Assembly: GCA_001803565.1 (NCBI GenBank)
Contig: MHDQ01000162.1
Span: forward strand, 1-11,037
Length of the DNA stretch: 11,037 nucleotides
From: Nitrospinae bacterium RIFCSPLOWO2_12_FULL_45_22
GTDB taxonomy: Bacteria > 2-12-FULL-45-22
Direction of reading: 5' to 3'
This document shows positions 1-7,244 of this stretch, piece by piece; position 1 is the first letter of the stretch, and every line of letters starts with the position of its first letter. The notes below the pieces were generated by a model that saw nothing but the letters and a program-made list of their open reading frames with translations, was not told the DNA's origin and did not search any database. The position numbers and the translations under genes are program-made.

Positions 1-1176
1 TCCAAACCTCTCGGCCAGATTATCCCAGGAAAAATTCTCTTTCACATAATCCAGCCCATTCTTGACCAGTCTTTCTCTCAGGTTTTTTTCTCGTAATAAG
101 CAGATTATTTTCTCGGCCAGATCACCCGGGTCTTTGGGCCTGGCCAATAAGCCGGTCTCACCATCTTTTATAATATCCGGTATCCCACCCACCCTATTGC
201 CAATAACCGGCACCCCAGCAGCCATAGCCTCTAGCAGAACAACACCCAGCCCTTCGGTACAACCCTGGTCATCTATGATAGAAGGAAGGATAAAGATGTC
301 GGCCTGATGAAACCGCTCCGGTAATTCTTCCTGGGAAATATAATCCTCGAATATAACTGCTTCCGCTATTCTCAGATCAGACGAAAGCTTGGCCAGCCTG
401 TCCTTTTCCGGCCCATTACCTACCAGGATCAGTTTGGTGGCCGGATATTCTGCTAACACCCGGGGCAAGGCCTCGATTAAAAAATTTACCCCTTTTAGGT
501 TGATCAAGCGCCCAATATAAAGCAGGATATTATCCTTTCCGCTCTCCTCCTTAGCCCGGTTTTGACCGGTTAGGTTAAATTGGCCTATATCTACCCCCAT
601 TGGGATTAATACATACCTCCCCGCCGGAGATAGTCGCTGCACTGCCGTCAAGGTTGAGGAACTATTAACCGTACAGAGATGGGCCTGGCTTATAACCCTG
701 GCTTTGATAGCACTCCAAAACTTAGAGGTCAGAGCATAGACATCAGAGCCATGAATGGTTAGAACCAATGGTATCTTTTTAGTCTTTTTCAGGAAAACCC
801 CGGTCAATCCCTGGGGGATAAGCCAATGGGCATGCAGGATATCAAGCCGTTCCTTCTCCAAAACTCTCTTGGTCCAGAACAGTTCAGAGGCTATGAAGAA
901 AGGGACCTGGCAGGTAGCCAACCTGCTCTTTTTTATGTTAGACAGGATACCACTACCATAGCATAACCTATGATATTTAACGGGCCAGAAATAGGGGAAC
1001 CGATAAATCTTTATCCCATCCCAGATTTCGAACCGGGCATAGCCCGGGGCAAAAGGCGCTATTATTACCAGCTCGAACCCCTTTTCGGTCAGTTTTCTGG
1101 CCAGGTGATAAAGAAAATTACCCGCATAATCCCCATCAAACCGGGGAAAAGAAGAGGTCAGTATACCGATCTTCAT
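1..1176 (-). CDS. GT4-family glycosyltransferase, 3' end cut by window edge
   Basis: Predicted cytoplasmic, nucleotide-sugar-dependent retaining glycosyltransferase of the GT-B fold. The frame is open for 392 codons, from the ATG at 1176 to base 1, with no stop before the left edge. The N-terminal acceptor domain begins MKIGILTSSFPRF and carries HAHW (residues 115-118) and HGSDVY (142-147). The C-terminal donor domain carries LLYIGRLINLKG (about 218-229), LVGNGPEKDRL, and the GT4 signature E308-G-L-G-x4-E316 followed by AMAAGVPVIG. The last visible residues (NFSWDNLAERF) match the usual C-terminal helix of GT4 enzymes, so probably only about 10-20 residues are missing. The start lies 2 bases after the stop of the DUF2723 gene, which implies co-transcription and likely translational coupling. 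Family assignment is firm. Donor and acceptor are unknown; a role in surface glycan assembly is inferred from the neighbours. Confidence 0.93.
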   Translation of the reverse strand, partial: MKIGILTSSFPRFDGDYAGNFLYHLARKLTEKGFELVIIAPFAPGYARFEIWDGIKIYRFPYFWPVKYHRLCYGSGILSNIKKSRLATCQVPFFIASELFWTKRVLEKERLDILHAHWLIPQGLTGVFLKKTKKIPLVLTIHGSDVYALTSKFWSAIKARVISQAHLCTVNSSSTLTAVQRLSPAGRYVLIPMGVDIGQFNLTGQNRAKEESGKDNILLYIGRLINLKGVNFLIEALPRVLAEYPATKLILVGNGPEKDRLAKLSSDLRIAEAVIFEDYISQEELPERFHQADIFILPSIIDDQGCTEGLGVVLLEAMAAGVPVIGNRVGGIPDIIKDGETGLLARPKDPGDLAEKIICLLREKNLRERLVKNGLDYVKENFSWDNLAERFG

Positions 1177-1178
1177 CT

Positions 1179-3284
1179 TTATGGCACCTGTAAGGTATCC
1201 TGTTTTTTTAACATCGTCTCTGCATATTGTTTTGTGTATTCCAGGGTTTTATCGCCGGGCTTAAGGGCCAGGGCGGTATTGATGGCTTTCAAGGCTTCTC
1301 GGGGCTGACCATTCCTCAGGAAGGCGATAGCCAGTTGATAATGACCGGTGGGTGATAATGGGTCCAGTCTAATATATTCAGAGAATGTCTTTATGGCATC
1401 TTTTGGGCTTCCCCTATCCAGCATTATGACCCCTAAGCCAAAGATTATATCTTTCTCTACCGGATCAAAATCTTTCCCCTGGTATATATCTTGATGGGAA
1501 TAGAAAGATTTCTGCAGGTAATAGGTGGCTTTTTCAAATTCTTTTCTCTCGGCCAGGAGACGGCCATAGAAAATATTCAAGACCGTCGAATTAGGGTTTA
1601 CCATTATAAGCTCATTGAATTCCTTAAAGGCTAAATCTAAATTTTTTCTTCGATAATAGTAGAGATAGATCTCGTTGTTTATCCGGCTCAGCTCTGAGTA
1701 TGACTCATAATCAGCTAAATACCTATTATCTTTTATATCCTCCTCCCACCTTATCCGATACCCCAGATGTTGTTTAAAATCGGCTTCTTCTATCTCCACC
1801 CCCTGTTTGAGCCCGTTGAATTTAAATACCAGTCCATTAGGTATCAGTCTCTGATAAAATAATTCTGTCTTTCGACCACCTACCCAGTAAAAATTGAATC
1901 TATCCCACCCATTAATTAGCTGCTTTTCAAGTATGTCTATGGTGGAGAATTCCATGAGATGGACAGTTAAGACATCTCTTCGCCGGTTCTCTACGGTTTG
2001 GAAATACCAAATCGGGAAGTGAGGAACTGATTTGCTCGTAATTAAACAGGTTGTATACTCAAGAGAAGATAAGAGGTTCTTCCCGTAGGCATATAAGGTA
2101 TAAAAGCCTGTAAGGTTATTCAGGCTATAATTATTCAATAAGTTTTGCCCTGCCTGTACTAATAGGGCGAGGCCAACGATTGAGCCCATAGCCCCTATTT
2201 TTAACCCTCTCCAACGCATGGACTCGCGGTAGCCGCCAGCCAGGCTTAATAGCCCCCAGGCACCCAGTCCTATCCAGATAGAATAGATTAAGAACGTGGG
2301 GATAAATCCAAAAGAGGCATCCCAGAACCTGATAAAGAAAAGCCAATTGCCCATAAAGATCAATAAAGTGAGGCCGCCCACCAGGACATCCTTGCGGAAT
2401 AGATAAATAAGACCGATTATTCCCAATAATATCCCCAATATGGACAGCTCACCCTGCAGAAACCCCAGGTATCGCCAGCATTGCTGAGGGAGCAGTTGGA
2501 TGGATGAAGACATTTGGGCTACGACTCCTTTGTCTCCCTGCATCACCCGGCTGGCGGTTATATGCTGCCAGAAATAATGCCAATTTGAAGTATGACCCAA
2601 TTGTAAAGGAGCTCCAGCAACATATCTCATGGGTAGATAGAGATAGACAGAAAAACCCATCAATCCGCAAAAGGCTAGCTGGAACAGCCTCTTAGGGGCA
2701 AGATTTTTCCGGTCAAGCATCGCAAATAACAGGGCAAAGGCAGGTAGAAACATAGCATTGGTCATATGGACTCCCAGGCTAAGACTGAAAAGTAAGCTTA
2801 TTACTAAGATAATACGAAAGTCTCTGACTCCGGGCTTAAATTTATAAAGCAGGGCTAGATAGATCATTAGGATGATAAACAATTCCTGGAGGTTATATAC
2901 CTCGGCCGTAAGGGACCAGCGCCAGAAGGCAAACGAAAAACCAAATAACATAACTGTCCCTGCGGCTATTAGGTGGCCATAAGGATATAAGGGCCTATCC
3001 GTTCGGTCCGACCCCAACTGTCCAAATAGAAGCTGCAGGGTCTTGAAGAGAAAAAAAAGGGTAAAGACGGCACATAAAGAAGAGAAGAGGTTTATCCGGA
3101 ATGCTATGCTTCCCCATGGCAGAAAGGTAGGTATTTTAGCCAGAAGATTATAAGTAGGTGAACCGGGCGGGTGGGAGATACTTAAAGTATAAGCAGTAGC
3201 TACAAACTCAGAGGAGTCCCGCCAAAAGATCTGGGGTGAGACCGTCATCAGATAAATCAAGAAGAAAAGCGAGCATAACCACAT
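1179..3284 (-). CDS. DUF2723 multi-pass membrane glycosyltransferase-like protein with C-terminal TPR repeats
   Basis: 701 residues. The N-terminal part matches the DUF2723 family (GT-C-like, related to eukaryotic TMEM260 O-mannosyltransferases). A membrane segment (about 2-19) is followed by W21-R-D23-S-S-E26-F, the acidic loop expected to be catalytic. Then come SHPPGSPTYNLLAK (37-50), RINLFSSL (63-70), WRWSLTAEVYNL (121-132) and YLPMRY (216-221), all characteristic of the family. Roughly ten hydrophobic segments extend to about residue 378. A soluble region follows, and residues about 537-695 form TPR-like helical pairs, clearest in the two final units (for example AIKTFSEYIRLDPLSPTGHY and REALKAINTALALKPGD). 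The family is thought to transfer sugar from a lipid-linked donor on the outer face of the membrane, and the TPR tail could bind the acceptor or a partner; both points are inference here. The ATG at 3284 is preceded by GGAGG about 12 bases upstream and lies 7 bases after the previous stop. Confidence 0.9.
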   Translation of the reverse strand: MWLCSLFFLIYLMTVSPQIFWRDSSEFVATAYTLSISHPPGSPTYNLLAKIPTFLPWGSIAFRINLFSSLCAVFTLFFLFKTLQLLFGQLGSDRTDRPLYPYGHLIAAGTVMLFGFSFAFWRWSLTAEVYNLQELFIILMIYLALLYKFKPGVRDFRIILVISLLFSLSLGVHMTNAMFLPAFALLFAMLDRKNLAPKRLFQLAFCGLMGFSVYLYLPMRYVAGAPLQLGHTSNWHYFWQHITASRVMQGDKGVVAQMSSSIQLLPQQCWRYLGFLQGELSILGILLGIIGLIYLFRKDVLVGGLTLLIFMGNWLFFIRFWDASFGFIPTFLIYSIWIGLGAWGLLSLAGGYRESMRWRGLKIGAMGSIVGLALLVQAGQNLLNNYSLNNLTGFYTLYAYGKNLLSSLEYTTCLITSKSVPHFPIWYFQTVENRRRDVLTVHLMEFSTIDILEKQLINGWDRFNFYWVGGRKTELFYQRLIPNGLVFKFNGLKQGVEIEEADFKQHLGYRIRWEEDIKDNRYLADYESYSELSRINNEIYLYYYRRKNLDLAFKEFNELIMVNPNSTVLNIFYGRLLAERKEFEKATYYLQKSFYSHQDIYQGKDFDPVEKDIIFGLGVIMLDRGSPKDAIKTFSEYIRLDPLSPTGHYQLAIAFLRNGQPREALKAINTALALKPGDKTLEYTKQYAETMLKKQDTLQVP

Positions 3285-3291
3285 CTATCTA

Positions 3292-4350
3292 TTATTCCTC
3301 CATTCCGTACTCCAGGTCATACATCAGGCGGGTAACGGTATACATATCTAATAGGGTGAGACCCAACCTGGCTAAAGTGGAATCGGCAATAGGGGGGTTA
3401 TAATCACAGGAGTGGCAGATAGTCACCTGTTCACGGCCTTGCAGGTGTTGCTCCCGGAAGCGCACCATCAGCTCACCATTCCAAACTTCATTTACCGATG
3501 CTTTTTTGAGGTTACCAACGGGGTAGGCACCATCGTAATCGCGGCAACACGGGACTACTGTACCATCCTGATAGACAGTGAGCCATTGCCAGGCCCGGTC
3601 ACATACCTTATCCCTCAATCCATCAATCTGCGAGTTATTACTATGATTGTCCAACTCATTGATCGAAGCTATATCACCCTGCCACCGGGTAAAGGGCTTG
3701 ATCAGGGCTTGAACCGGATAATTCTTCCAGAAATTCAGGAAATTCCTTAGTTCTCCCTCAGTCTCTTTCATTCGGATGACCTGGATAACAGTGTGGGGAT
3801 GGTTCAGAGGTGGAAGTTTGAGGAACCGCTCGATCTTCTCCCTTGTCTTTTGGTAACTGGCATTCCTCCGGATTATTTCATAAGTCTCCGGATAAAAACC
3901 ATCGAGGGATAGAATCAGGACATCAAGTTTTGACCGCCTAAGCCTCCAGGCATTCTCTTCGGTGAGCAAAGTTGCGTTAGTGGACAAAACAGTACGAATA
4001 CCTGCTTTGCAACAGTAATCAATCATCTCGTACAGGTGCGGGTTTAGCATGGACTCCCCTAGCAGGTGTAGGATAGCTATCTCGACCTTCCCAACCGCTT
4101 CATCAATAATCTTGTAAAACAAGGCTGGGTCCATATCGCCCACCGGTCGCGTAATCCCTTGCCGGGGGCACATAATACATTCTAAATTGCACCGGTTCGT
4201 AATCTCGATCTGCAGTACCACCGGAAAGGCTGCTATCCTGGTATTCCTATTCTGATAGCCCCGCATCAGCCGGATCCGATTCCTCAGGTGCTTCGGGGAT
4301 ACGGTATGGGTATTGAGATATCTTAGAATATTTAGATAAGCTAATCGCAT
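3292..4350 (-). CDS. Radical SAM/SPASM-domain enzyme
   Basis: 352 residues from the ATG at 4350. Numbered from there, the radical SAM cluster motif is C54-N-L-E-C58-I-M-C61, preceded by LQIEITNR. A variant of the glycine-rich SAM motif (LLGESMLNPHLYE, about 97-109) and a LSTNATLL strand follow. The C-terminal part has a SPASM-type auxiliary cluster pattern: C250 (CDRAW), C268-C269 (DGTVVPCCRD), GNLKKASVNEVW, then C312-x2-C315. SPASM enzymes modify peptides, proteins or small molecules and also occur in polysaccharide clusters, so the substrate cannot be told; no precursor-peptide gene is evident nearby. An in-frame TTG at 4356 would add two residues, but it sits directly on the AAGG-type ribosome site, which is correctly spaced (7 bases) for the ATG at 4350. 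The start lies 34 bases after the deacetylase stop. There is no cobalamin-binding domain, unlike the other three radical SAM proteins in this block. Confidence 0.9.
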   Translation of the reverse strand: MRLAYLNILRYLNTHTVSPKHLRNRIRLMRGYQNRNTRIAAFPVVLQIEITNRCNLECIMCPRQGITRPVGDMDPALFYKIIDEAVGKVEIAILHLLGESMLNPHLYEMIDYCCKAGIRTVLSTNATLLTEENAWRLRRSKLDVLILSLDGFYPETYEIIRRNASYQKTREKIERFLKLPPLNHPHTVIQVIRMKETEGELRNFLNFWKNYPVQALIKPFTRWQGDIASINELDNHSNNSQIDGLRDKVCDRAWQWLTVYQDGTVVPCCRDYDGAYPVGNLKKASVNEVWNGELMVRFREQHLQGREQVTICHSCDYNPPIADSTLARLGLTLLDMYTVTRLMYDLEYGMEE

Positions 4351-4384
4351 ATCCAAGCCTTTAGCATCTTGGTATGGTTGGCAT

Positions 4385-5440
4385 TTAGTTTTCCCGAGAA
4401 TTCACGGGTTGGCTGGTAGTTCCCTCTAAAAACTCTGGTATCTCCCTGAGGGTTGTTATCCAGCAATCACCTTGTTTGCTTAAGAATTCTAATAACCCGC
4501 GATAGAATTTTAGCTTCTTTTTTATCAGGCAGGGGTGGGTATTTATTACTGCCACTCCTCCCTTAGATAATATATTCTGGATGATTCTCTTTATTGTTTC
4601 TAACCCCTCTTCCTCGCTCAGGGAAAAATCCCTGAAGAGGGTATCGTCCTGAATGGCCAGTGGTATTTCCCATAGGTTTAGCCCGGGGTAATGGTAGGGG
4701 AGACATATCCCTACCCCGGAATAGAAGGTAGAGGCTAATCTAGCTGAAGAATCATAAAGAAACCCCATATTATTTAACACGGTCAATAGCGATTCACTCA
4801 CGGCCAGGGCAGGGGCCCGAAAGCCCACTATAGGAAAAGGTAAGGTTTCTAATGCCTTTTGGATATGCCTTTCTATGGTTTGCCTGTCCCGACAGCCCAG
4901 AGCAATATCATGATAATAACCATGTAACCCAATCTCAAAACCTTCACTGATAAGCTTTTGGATAGTTTCCTGGTCGCATTTATAGCCACCATTACTCAGC
5001 AAGTTGAAGCTAGATCTAAAGCCAAACTCCTTCTCTATTCGGGCCAGTTCTGGTATAAATCTATACCCCTCCAGAAAATCTACATCATGTGTCAGGCAAG
5101 CAGCCGCCCGTTTCCCATTCCAATTTATACCCGCTGCCATAAGGTCTATCTTTATCTTTTCTAAATATTTCATCAAGGCCATATCTCCCACATCCCTTAT
5201 CCTTTTATGCCCCAGGGTCTTTATTTTTTTCATGACAGAACCGAGAAAATAACGGGTGTTGGGCGATACCCTTTCCATAATACTCTGCATAAGCAATCGC
5301 ACCTTCTGTTCCCCTTTGGAAGGGATCTTCAATCCCAAGCCAGCTTTAAATATCTCTAACTGTACGGGATGAATAACCTCCTTCATCCTCGATATATCTT
5401 CTCCTAACCAGAGGGCTAAATTCCGATATATCTCTTCCAT
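4385..5440 (-). CDS. NodB-type polysaccharide deacetylase
   Basis: 351 residues from the ATG at 5440. A mainly helical N-terminal region of about 112 residues precedes a carbohydrate esterase family 4-like domain. Motif 1 is T-H118-D119-V-D121-F, a DxD variant in which D119 would act as base and D121 bind the metal. Motif 2 is H173-G-Y-Y-H177, the metal-binding HxxxH. Motif 3 is G-F-R208-A-P210, and a late N-T-H302-P motif supplies the remaining active-site histidine. All key residues are present, so activity is expected: metal-dependent removal of N-acetyl (or another acyl) groups from a sugar. There is no signal peptide, so it may act on a cytoplasmic lipid-linked intermediate. The frame extends to a TTG at 5491, 1 base from the previous stop, giving 368 residues. 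I prefer 5440 because GGAAGG lies 7 bases upstream and because the micro-ORF at 6835-6909 shows a similar arrangement. Confidence 0.88.
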   Translation of the reverse strand: MEEIYRNLALWLGEDISRMKEVIHPVQLEIFKAGLGLKIPSKGEQKVRLLMQSIMERVSPNTRYFLGSVMKKIKTLGHKRIRDVGDMALMKYLEKIKIDLMAAGINWNGKRAAACLTHDVDFLEGYRFIPELARIEKEFGFRSSFNLLSNGGYKCDQETIQKLISEGFEIGLHGYYHDIALGCRDRQTIERHIQKALETLPFPIVGFRAPALAVSESLLTVLNNMGFLYDSSARLASTFYSGVGICLPYHYPGLNLWEIPLAIQDDTLFRDFSLSEEEGLETIKRIIQNILSKGGVAVINTHPCLIKKKLKFYRGLLEFLSKQGDCWITTLREIPEFLEGTTSQPVNSREN

Positions 5441-5447
5441 AGGAGAG

Positions 5448-5453
5448 CCTTCC
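5448..5453 (-). promoter_or_regulatory. Ribosome binding site that decides the deacetylase start
   Basis: On the minus strand GGAAGG lies 7 bases before the ATG at 5440. The upstream candidates, TTG at 5491 and ATG at 5455, have no comparable site, so this favours the 351-residue form of the deacetylase. Confidence 0.6.
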
Positions 5454-5492
5454 ATCTGTTCAAGACTTCTTTTACATTCACTAATTCTCAAT

Positions 5493-6842
5493 TTAAAACC
5501 GTATAAGTAGCATAAAATATCTAGTAAAATGCTTGATCATCCTGGGATTTCTGTAGAACCATATAGATAACTCCCATGCTTTAGAGAGTCTGAAGTAAAA
5601 TTTCCGCCACGCAATTCTACACAACTCATCTATCCTTCTGGGGCTCAGGTTATGAATCTTCTCATCCCTTTTCGAATATAACTCGCTCCCTTCAAGAAAG
5701 GACAATTTATAAAACTTAGCAAAGGTTGGGTCAGCCCTTAAAGAGAAGAGCATATTTCTAGATATGGTTTCTTCGTTGTCTCCCGGCAATCCAAAGATAA
5801 AATCCAGTAAGACCATAAAGCCAATACTTTTTGCCTTTTTTATCAGTTCTAAGGCCTTGTCTGGTGATCCTGGGTCCCTGTTTACCTCTTTTAACACTAT
5901 TGGGTCCGCTGACTGCAATCCTATCTTCAAGGTATCGCACCCTGCTTTTTTCATTTTTATCAGCACTTCTTCAGGCATATAATGAGGATGGTTTATACAA
6001 CTCCAGTTAAACTTAAAATTTTTCCTGATAAGCTGATCACAAAAGTTTGCCAACCATTTGTTATCCAGTGTGAATGTATCATCAATTATATCTATATATT
6101 TCACCCTATATTTTTCATAAACCTCATCAATTTCAGCCATAACATTTTCCACTGACCTTCTACGTACTTTCCCTCTCCAGAATTGGGAAGAAGCACAATA
6201 GGTACAGTTCATTGGACATCCCCGTGAAGTGATCAATGTGGTATACGGTTCTTTGACAGTAAAGATATATCGGTCATAATATTTATCAAAAGGTAGTCTC
6301 TCGCGAGCCGGGAAGGGTAGGCTGTCTAAATTAGATACTAATTCTCGGGGAGGGTTCGTAATCATATCGCCATTTTCTGAATAAGTAATCCCTTTAATCT
6401 CCGACTTCTCCAGTTTTCCTTCAAGGCAACCGGCAATATCCAGCACTGTCAGATCTCCCTCGCCATTACAAATAATATTTACAATACCTTGAAAATTTCC
6501 ATTTTGTGAGAGCGAAGCTGGCCCTCCCATTACTATAGGAATATTTAATTGGGATTTTATTAATTTTAAATATTCTAATACCGTCTTTTTGGTCGCCATA
6601 TCGGCATAAAAACCCACAAACAGATAATCCTCGCTTTTTATCTTGTTAACAAGTTTTTGAGAAGAAATAGGTGCTATGGTTGTGTCAATTATTTCGGTTA
6701 AATATCCTCCTTTCTCTAATGATGCGCTTATATACATTAGCCCCAGTGGTGGGTACCGCCGCATATGATATGCCCTTTTCATATTTGCATAAAGCATATC
6801 GTATTGCCTTGGGTGAACTAAAAGAATTTTCCGCTTAGCCAT
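5493..6842 (-). CDS. Cobalamin-binding-domain radical SAM enzyme (third copy, AT-rich)
   Basis: 449 residues. The N-terminal Rossmann-like B12-binding domain begins KILLVHP, continues with YPPLGLMYISASL (30-42) and ends with the NGEGD segment (126-130). Its loop reads VMGGPASLS (105-112), where the two paralogues have GGSH or GGVH. The radical SAM motif is C209-P-M-N-C213-T-Y-C216 in TSRGCPMNC. IDDTFTLD (253-260) and LDFIFGLPGD (346-355) follow, with a C-terminal tail around KFYFRL (414-419). The family performs B12-assisted radical chemistry such as methylation of unactivated carbon or ring rearrangement; the substrate is unknown. The coding DNA is visibly more AT-rich than its neighbours: by hand count bases 6481-6720 are about 33% GC, against about 50% for the matching domain of the upstream paralogue (8341-8580). 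The start at 6842 has only a poor ribosome site (GAGG about 15 bases away), but the micro-ORF's stop overlaps it, so coupled translation is plausible. Confidence 0.92.
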   Translation of the reverse strand: MAKRKILLVHPRQYDMLYANMKRAYHMRRYPPLGLMYISASLEKGGYLTEIIDTTIAPISSQKLVNKIKSEDYLFVGFYADMATKKTVLEYLKLIKSQLNIPIVMGGPASLSQNGNFQGIVNIICNGEGDLTVLDIAGCLEGKLEKSEIKGITYSENGDMITNPPRELVSNLDSLPFPARERLPFDKYYDRYIFTVKEPYTTLITSRGCPMNCTYCASSQFWRGKVRRRSVENVMAEIDEVYEKYRVKYIDIIDDTFTLDNKWLANFCDQLIRKNFKFNWSCINHPHYMPEEVLIKMKKAGCDTLKIGLQSADPIVLKEVNRDPGSPDKALELIKKAKSIGFMVLLDFIFGLPGDNEETISRNMLFSLRADPTFAKFYKLSFLEGSELYSKRDEKIHNLSPRRIDELCRIAWRKFYFRLSKAWELSIWFYRNPRMIKHFTRYFMLLIRF

Positions 6843-6909
6843 ATTTGTAATAAGGTTCCTCTAAATTGCGGTATATTTCTTCCAATCTTCCCTCTCCTGG
6901 GGCTATCAT
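6835..6909 (-). CDS. Micro-ORF of 24 residues, or relic of a deacetylase-like gene start
   Basis: Reading from the ATG at 6909, which overlaps the previous stop as ATGA, the frame encodes MIAPGEGRLEEIYRNLEEPY followed by YKYG. It ends in a TAA at 6837-6835, inside the first codons of the radical SAM gene. A better initiation site may be the TTG at 6885, preceded by GGAGAGGGAAGA, giving a 16-residue peptide. Residues LEEIYRNL match the first eight residues of the deacetylase (MEEIYRNL). Over 25 bases, 21 are identical, and the three differences after the start codon are synonymous third-position changes. This suggests a shared coding origin. It may be a decayed gene start, or it may serve to carry ribosomes onto the weakly initiated radical SAM gene. 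Expression is not shown by sequence alone. Confidence 0.4.
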   Translation of the reverse strand: MIAPGEGRLEEIYRNLEEPYYKYG

Positions 6910-7234
6910 CTCAGGGCAATCTGGAAAAGGACCCCTAAGACAGCCAGCAAGACCGCTACTTGAATGCCCACCGTCCAGCGAAAATGCTGATCCATCTTTT
7001 GATCCAGGGCCGTAATCCTCTTGTCTATCCGCTCCTCAAGGGAGTTAATCCGTTTATCTATACGCTCCTCAAAGGAGCTAACCCGGTTATCTATCCGTTC
7101 TTCAAGGAGGTAAATCGTTGTTTTATCTCTTGAAGATCCTCCTTGAACCCCAAAAATACCTTCTCTTGCGCCTCCTTCCATCCTTCAATAAAAGTCAATC
7201 GGCGATCCAGGTCTTGTAAGGTAAGCTCTACCAT
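6906..7234 (-). CDS. Small coiled-coil protein with C-terminal membrane anchor, frame-disrupted
   Basis: The intact ancestral protein would be about 109 residues. From the ATG at 7234 (GGGAGGG 10 bases upstream, directly after the previous stop) the frame reads MVELTLQDLDRRLTFIEGWK and on to QRFTSL. It then fails at KNG-stop (TAG at 7093-7091). In the next frame the sequence continues at once with three 11-residue units of the type EERIDKRINSL. A degenerate fourth unit (DQKMDQHF) follows, then a membrane segment (WTVGIQVAVLLAVLGVLF) ending at 6906. Restoring one G in TTGAAGAA, between 7103 and 7102, rejoins the halves as SL-EERID, in register with the later SLEERID unit. An open frame also begins at the ATG at 7181 (91 residues). 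Its first 26 residues are out-of-frame, low-plausibility sequence and it lacks a well-placed ribosome site, so I reject that start. The short coiled-coil plus one membrane helix suggests a membrane tether or scaffold; no function is established. Confidence 0.7.
7005..7103 (-). repeat. Three tandem 33-base coding repeats (11-residue units)
   Basis: Units occupy 7103-7071, 7070-7038 and 7037-7005 and encode EERIDNRVSSF, EERIDKRINSL and EERIDKRITAL. The 11-residue period is a hendecad pattern, which favours a slightly right-handed or straight coiled coil rather than the usual heptad. The probable frame break lies exactly at the upstream edge of unit one, so repeat-associated replication or assembly error is a possible cause. 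Confidence 0.8.
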
Positions 7235-7244
7235 GGTTAAAAAA

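Noticed and set aside
755-1308. Plus-strand open frames across the left-hand genes
   Set aside because: They lie antisense to strongly supported GT4 and DUF2723 coding sequence, lack recognisable motifs and overlap two real genes.
3412-3750. 112-codon plus-strand frame opposite the SPASM gene
   Set aside because: The minus strand encodes the conserved SPASM cysteines over the same bases. The plus-strand translation has no family resemblance.
7005-7103. CRISPR-like or regulatory direct repeat
   Set aside because: The 33-base units are contiguous without spacers, stay in frame and encode a coiled coil, so the repeat is coding.
7090-7135. Classical programmed -1 frameshift site
   Set aside because: No X-XXY-YYZ slippery heptamer is present in the right register before the TAG at 7093-7091, and I see no obvious downstream pseudoknot. 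Mutation or sequence error is simpler.
6906-7181. A 91-residue gene starting at the ATG at 7181
   Set aside because: Its first 26 residues look like out-of-frame coding sequence (rich in G, no coiled-coil pattern) and it lacks a spaced ribosome site. The neighbouring frame from 7234 encodes the natural N-terminus.
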